NCBI GenBank assembly: GCA_013397115.1 | Contig: VWZW01004700.1 | Coordinates: 2,561,559 to 2,625,558, forward strand | DNA from: Edolisoma coerulescens | Lineage: Eukaryota; Chordata; Aves; Passeriformes; Campephagidae | Length of the DNA: 64,000 bases | Direction: 5' to 3' | Part shown: piece after piece, positions 62,083 to 64,000 of the stretch | Layout of the letters: every line of letters starts with the position of its first letter | Position numbering within the stretch: position 1 is the first letter of the stretch | Made by a program: the position numbers and the translations under genes | Notes under the pieces: model-generated | Seen by the model: only the letters and a program-made list of their open reading frames with translations | The model's database searches: none | Told to the model about the DNA's origin: nothing

Positions 62083-62158
62083 TTTTTTTTTTTTTTTTTT
62101 TTTTCAATTTTTTTTATACATAAACAGTTTTGTTCAATGTTTTTAATACATAAACAGT
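62083..62158. repeat. Poly-T tract followed by two copies of an ATACATAAACAGT repeat
   Basis: 22 consecutive T (62083-62104), then CAATTTTTTT, then two copies of ATACATAAACAGT about 30 bases apart, each preceded by a T-run. On the minus strand it reads as a long A tail, so it may be the end of an old minus-strand retroposon. The element body was not recognised. Confidence 0.5.
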
Positions 62159-64000
62159 GGTTCTCAGAAAAAAGTTGTGTCATTTGGCAGGTAAAGGGAT
62201 CTGTTCTAGAAGTGGAAGGTTTTAAGTGGCCCTGTTTAGAGCCAGAGTAATGACTGGCTGGTCCCCTACCATAAGTTAAAGCCAAATTCTGAAACTTTGT
62301 CTGAGTTGTTAAGGTCATGCAGGATGTGCTCGGAAGTGTTGGAGTTTTTTTCCCAATTTCCACATGAATTTTCATCTCTTCCACCTCCTTTCATATCCCT
62401 GTTGCTTTGGCTAGGCAAAGGGGAGCTCTCCAGCATGCAAGCAGAGAAAAAGTAAGTAAAGTCACAGGAGTGAAGCTTGGCAAAGTCTCTTTGAGAGACT
62501 GAAGTTCTGTTTCACACAGAAGATGAGAACCCACCACACCCAGCCATGGTGATCCCTTCACCGAGGGAACCTCAGCTTTCAGATTCTTCAGTAGTAGTAG
62601 TTTCACCTGTATTTTGTTGTCTCTGCACACCAGCTTCTTAAAAGGAAAAAACAGTGACTAGGAGTTCAGGGTATGCATGCGAGTAGCTAATGGGATGTAA
62701 TTGATATATTTTAAGAATTCACTATTCCTTAACTGCAGTATCTTGTGCTCATGTACCCTAGAGTTATGCTTTGTCTCCAATACCAACAGCCTTGCTGGGG
62801 AAATACAGACAAATCTTGTTCAGAGGCAGAGCAATAAATTTTAAAAATTTGCATCTAGAAGATGGTAAGGAGCCTCAGGATTTTCAGACAAAAATGAGCA
62901 TTGTATTCTTTGTATTTTTTTCCTATGGTTACAAGCTACTTCCAGATGTGTGGAAACCTGCCTCCATTGAATGAAGGTGAAGAAAACAACAAACTTTTAT
63001 TGTTACTGGTTTTTTTAATACCTATATCTATGGAGTTAGTTATTTGAGAGGAATATATTTGTATATATAAAAACCATAAACATATCTCAATATCTATAAA
63101 CAAAAAACTTAGTTTTTTGTATGCAGGGCTATATATTTATGGATTTATCTCTCAAAGAACTCCGTATAGATACACAGGCACACACACAGAGTTCTTTGAT
63201 TCTATATATTTGCAAATAATGCCCTGTTACAAGTGGACTTTTCAGTCAGGCAAAAAAAGAGTATTTGTTTAATTACTTTTTAGTCTCCATGTTTAATAAT
63301 ACTCAGAAGGCATCATTTGTTCAGTAACTTGCATGATGTCTTCTTGGTGACCATATGAGTGCAAACTGTTGGTTTCTGTAGACCTTCACAAAATGTTCAT
63401 GCCTAAGAGCTCCAGTGAGCTTAAATCTCCATCTGATACTAAACCAAGACACTCTCAGTTTTACTGCCAAGAATGGATGCCCAAGTAATGCTTAACTGCT
63501 ATGTAGAAAATGAGTCTTCTTATGCATTTTCAACATGAATTGGATGTCAGATAGGTCCTTTGGAGTGGAATTAAGCAGACCATCTGGTAAATCATTCTGT
63601 ATTAATCTGTACTGCTGGGCAGATTCACATGAAAACTTTCAATCGTTGGCTATTTTTTAATGAAAAATGTAATTACAGGCATAGAATTTCTGAAGGAATT
63701 TATCCTGAATTTATCCTATCTAAGGCTTTTTCTGCTGTTTTTAAGATCAGTGTCTTAGTTTAAAGTGTGCTTGAATTTTAGCTCAAGCAATTGACTTTTC
63801 TCTTTACATGGTTGTCTTGTAAGTCACTGCCTGTGTCAGTCTAACATAGGCACTACAGCTCAGTGGTCTGTAACAGGTGTGTTCACACTTTCTGTGTAAA
63901 GGAAAGGTGGAACAATCTCACATCTCTCTTTTGTTTTGTATGTCATCTGATTTAGGATTGGCTGTGGAGTTTGCTACTGCTTAAAATAAAGGCTTGTTTA

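Larger units (their letters stand above)
48110..64000 (+). other. STK3: STK3 intron 6 (partial, runs off the window)
   Basis: Starts with a GTAAGT donor. The following 15.9 kb is AT-rich, with only short chance open frames. I found no segment encoding the next expected kinase-domain residues (AIFMIPTNPPPTFRKPE), although this was a reading by eye. Homopolymer tracts at 57339-57352 (A) and 62083-62104 (T) and small tandem duplications at 56235-56274 and 62112-62158 are present. No mobile element was recognised with confidence. Confidence 0.8.

Noticed and set aside
48110..64000. Search for STK3 exon 7 and later exons
   Set aside because: No segment encoding AIFMIPTNPPP or the downstream kinase sequence was seen. 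The region is treated as intron 6.

Overview
The window looks like vertebrate, most likely bird, nuclear DNA. It has a single split gene with canonical GT-AG introns, CpG-island promoters, AT-rich intergenic and intronic DNA, and several decayed CR1-type LINE copies, which are the typical retroposons of birds and reptiles. No prokaryotic operon, CRISPR array, rRNA or tRNA gene was seen. I cannot name the species.

The one confidently identified protein-coding gene is STK3 (MST2, the Hippo-pathway Ste20-like kinase) on the + strand. Six coding exons (21121-21143, 28025-28105, 28536-28664, 30611-30725, 47343-47507, 47942-48109) join without a frame break into 681 nt, or 227 codons. They cover the N terminus and the kinase domain from the glycine loop through the activation segment and just beyond the F-helix region. 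The rest of the kinase domain, the linker and the SARAH domain were not seen and should lie to the right of position 64000. The gene starts in a CpG island (about 20530-21260). A 20-base run of N (21102-21121) covers the first base of the STK3 start codon.

Layout: 1-4090 is a cluster of CpG islands broken by a CpG-containing AT-rich stretch (about 640-1060) and holds no recognisable protein. In mammals STK3 lies head-to-head with the developmental zinc-finger gene OSR2, so this cluster may be the OSR2 5' region, but no OSR2 coding sequence is present. Positions 4090-20530 are intergenic DNA with no gene I can support. Positions 20530-21260 are the STK3 promoter and exon 1, and 21144-64000 hold the STK3 exons and introns. 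Intron 4 (16.6 kb) carries a cluster of CR1 copies, the three largest antisense to STK3. The last 16 kb is intron 6 with no recognised exon.

The observations most worth checking are the masked STK3 start codon with an open frame upstream of it, a 17-bp inverted repeat built on a ZNF143-like motif in the promoter, a palindromic pair of TCF/LEF-like sites and a nearby hairpin in the left CpG cluster, an AT-rich palindrome at 13.4 kb, and the CR1 cluster in intron 4. I saw no convincing new biological system.
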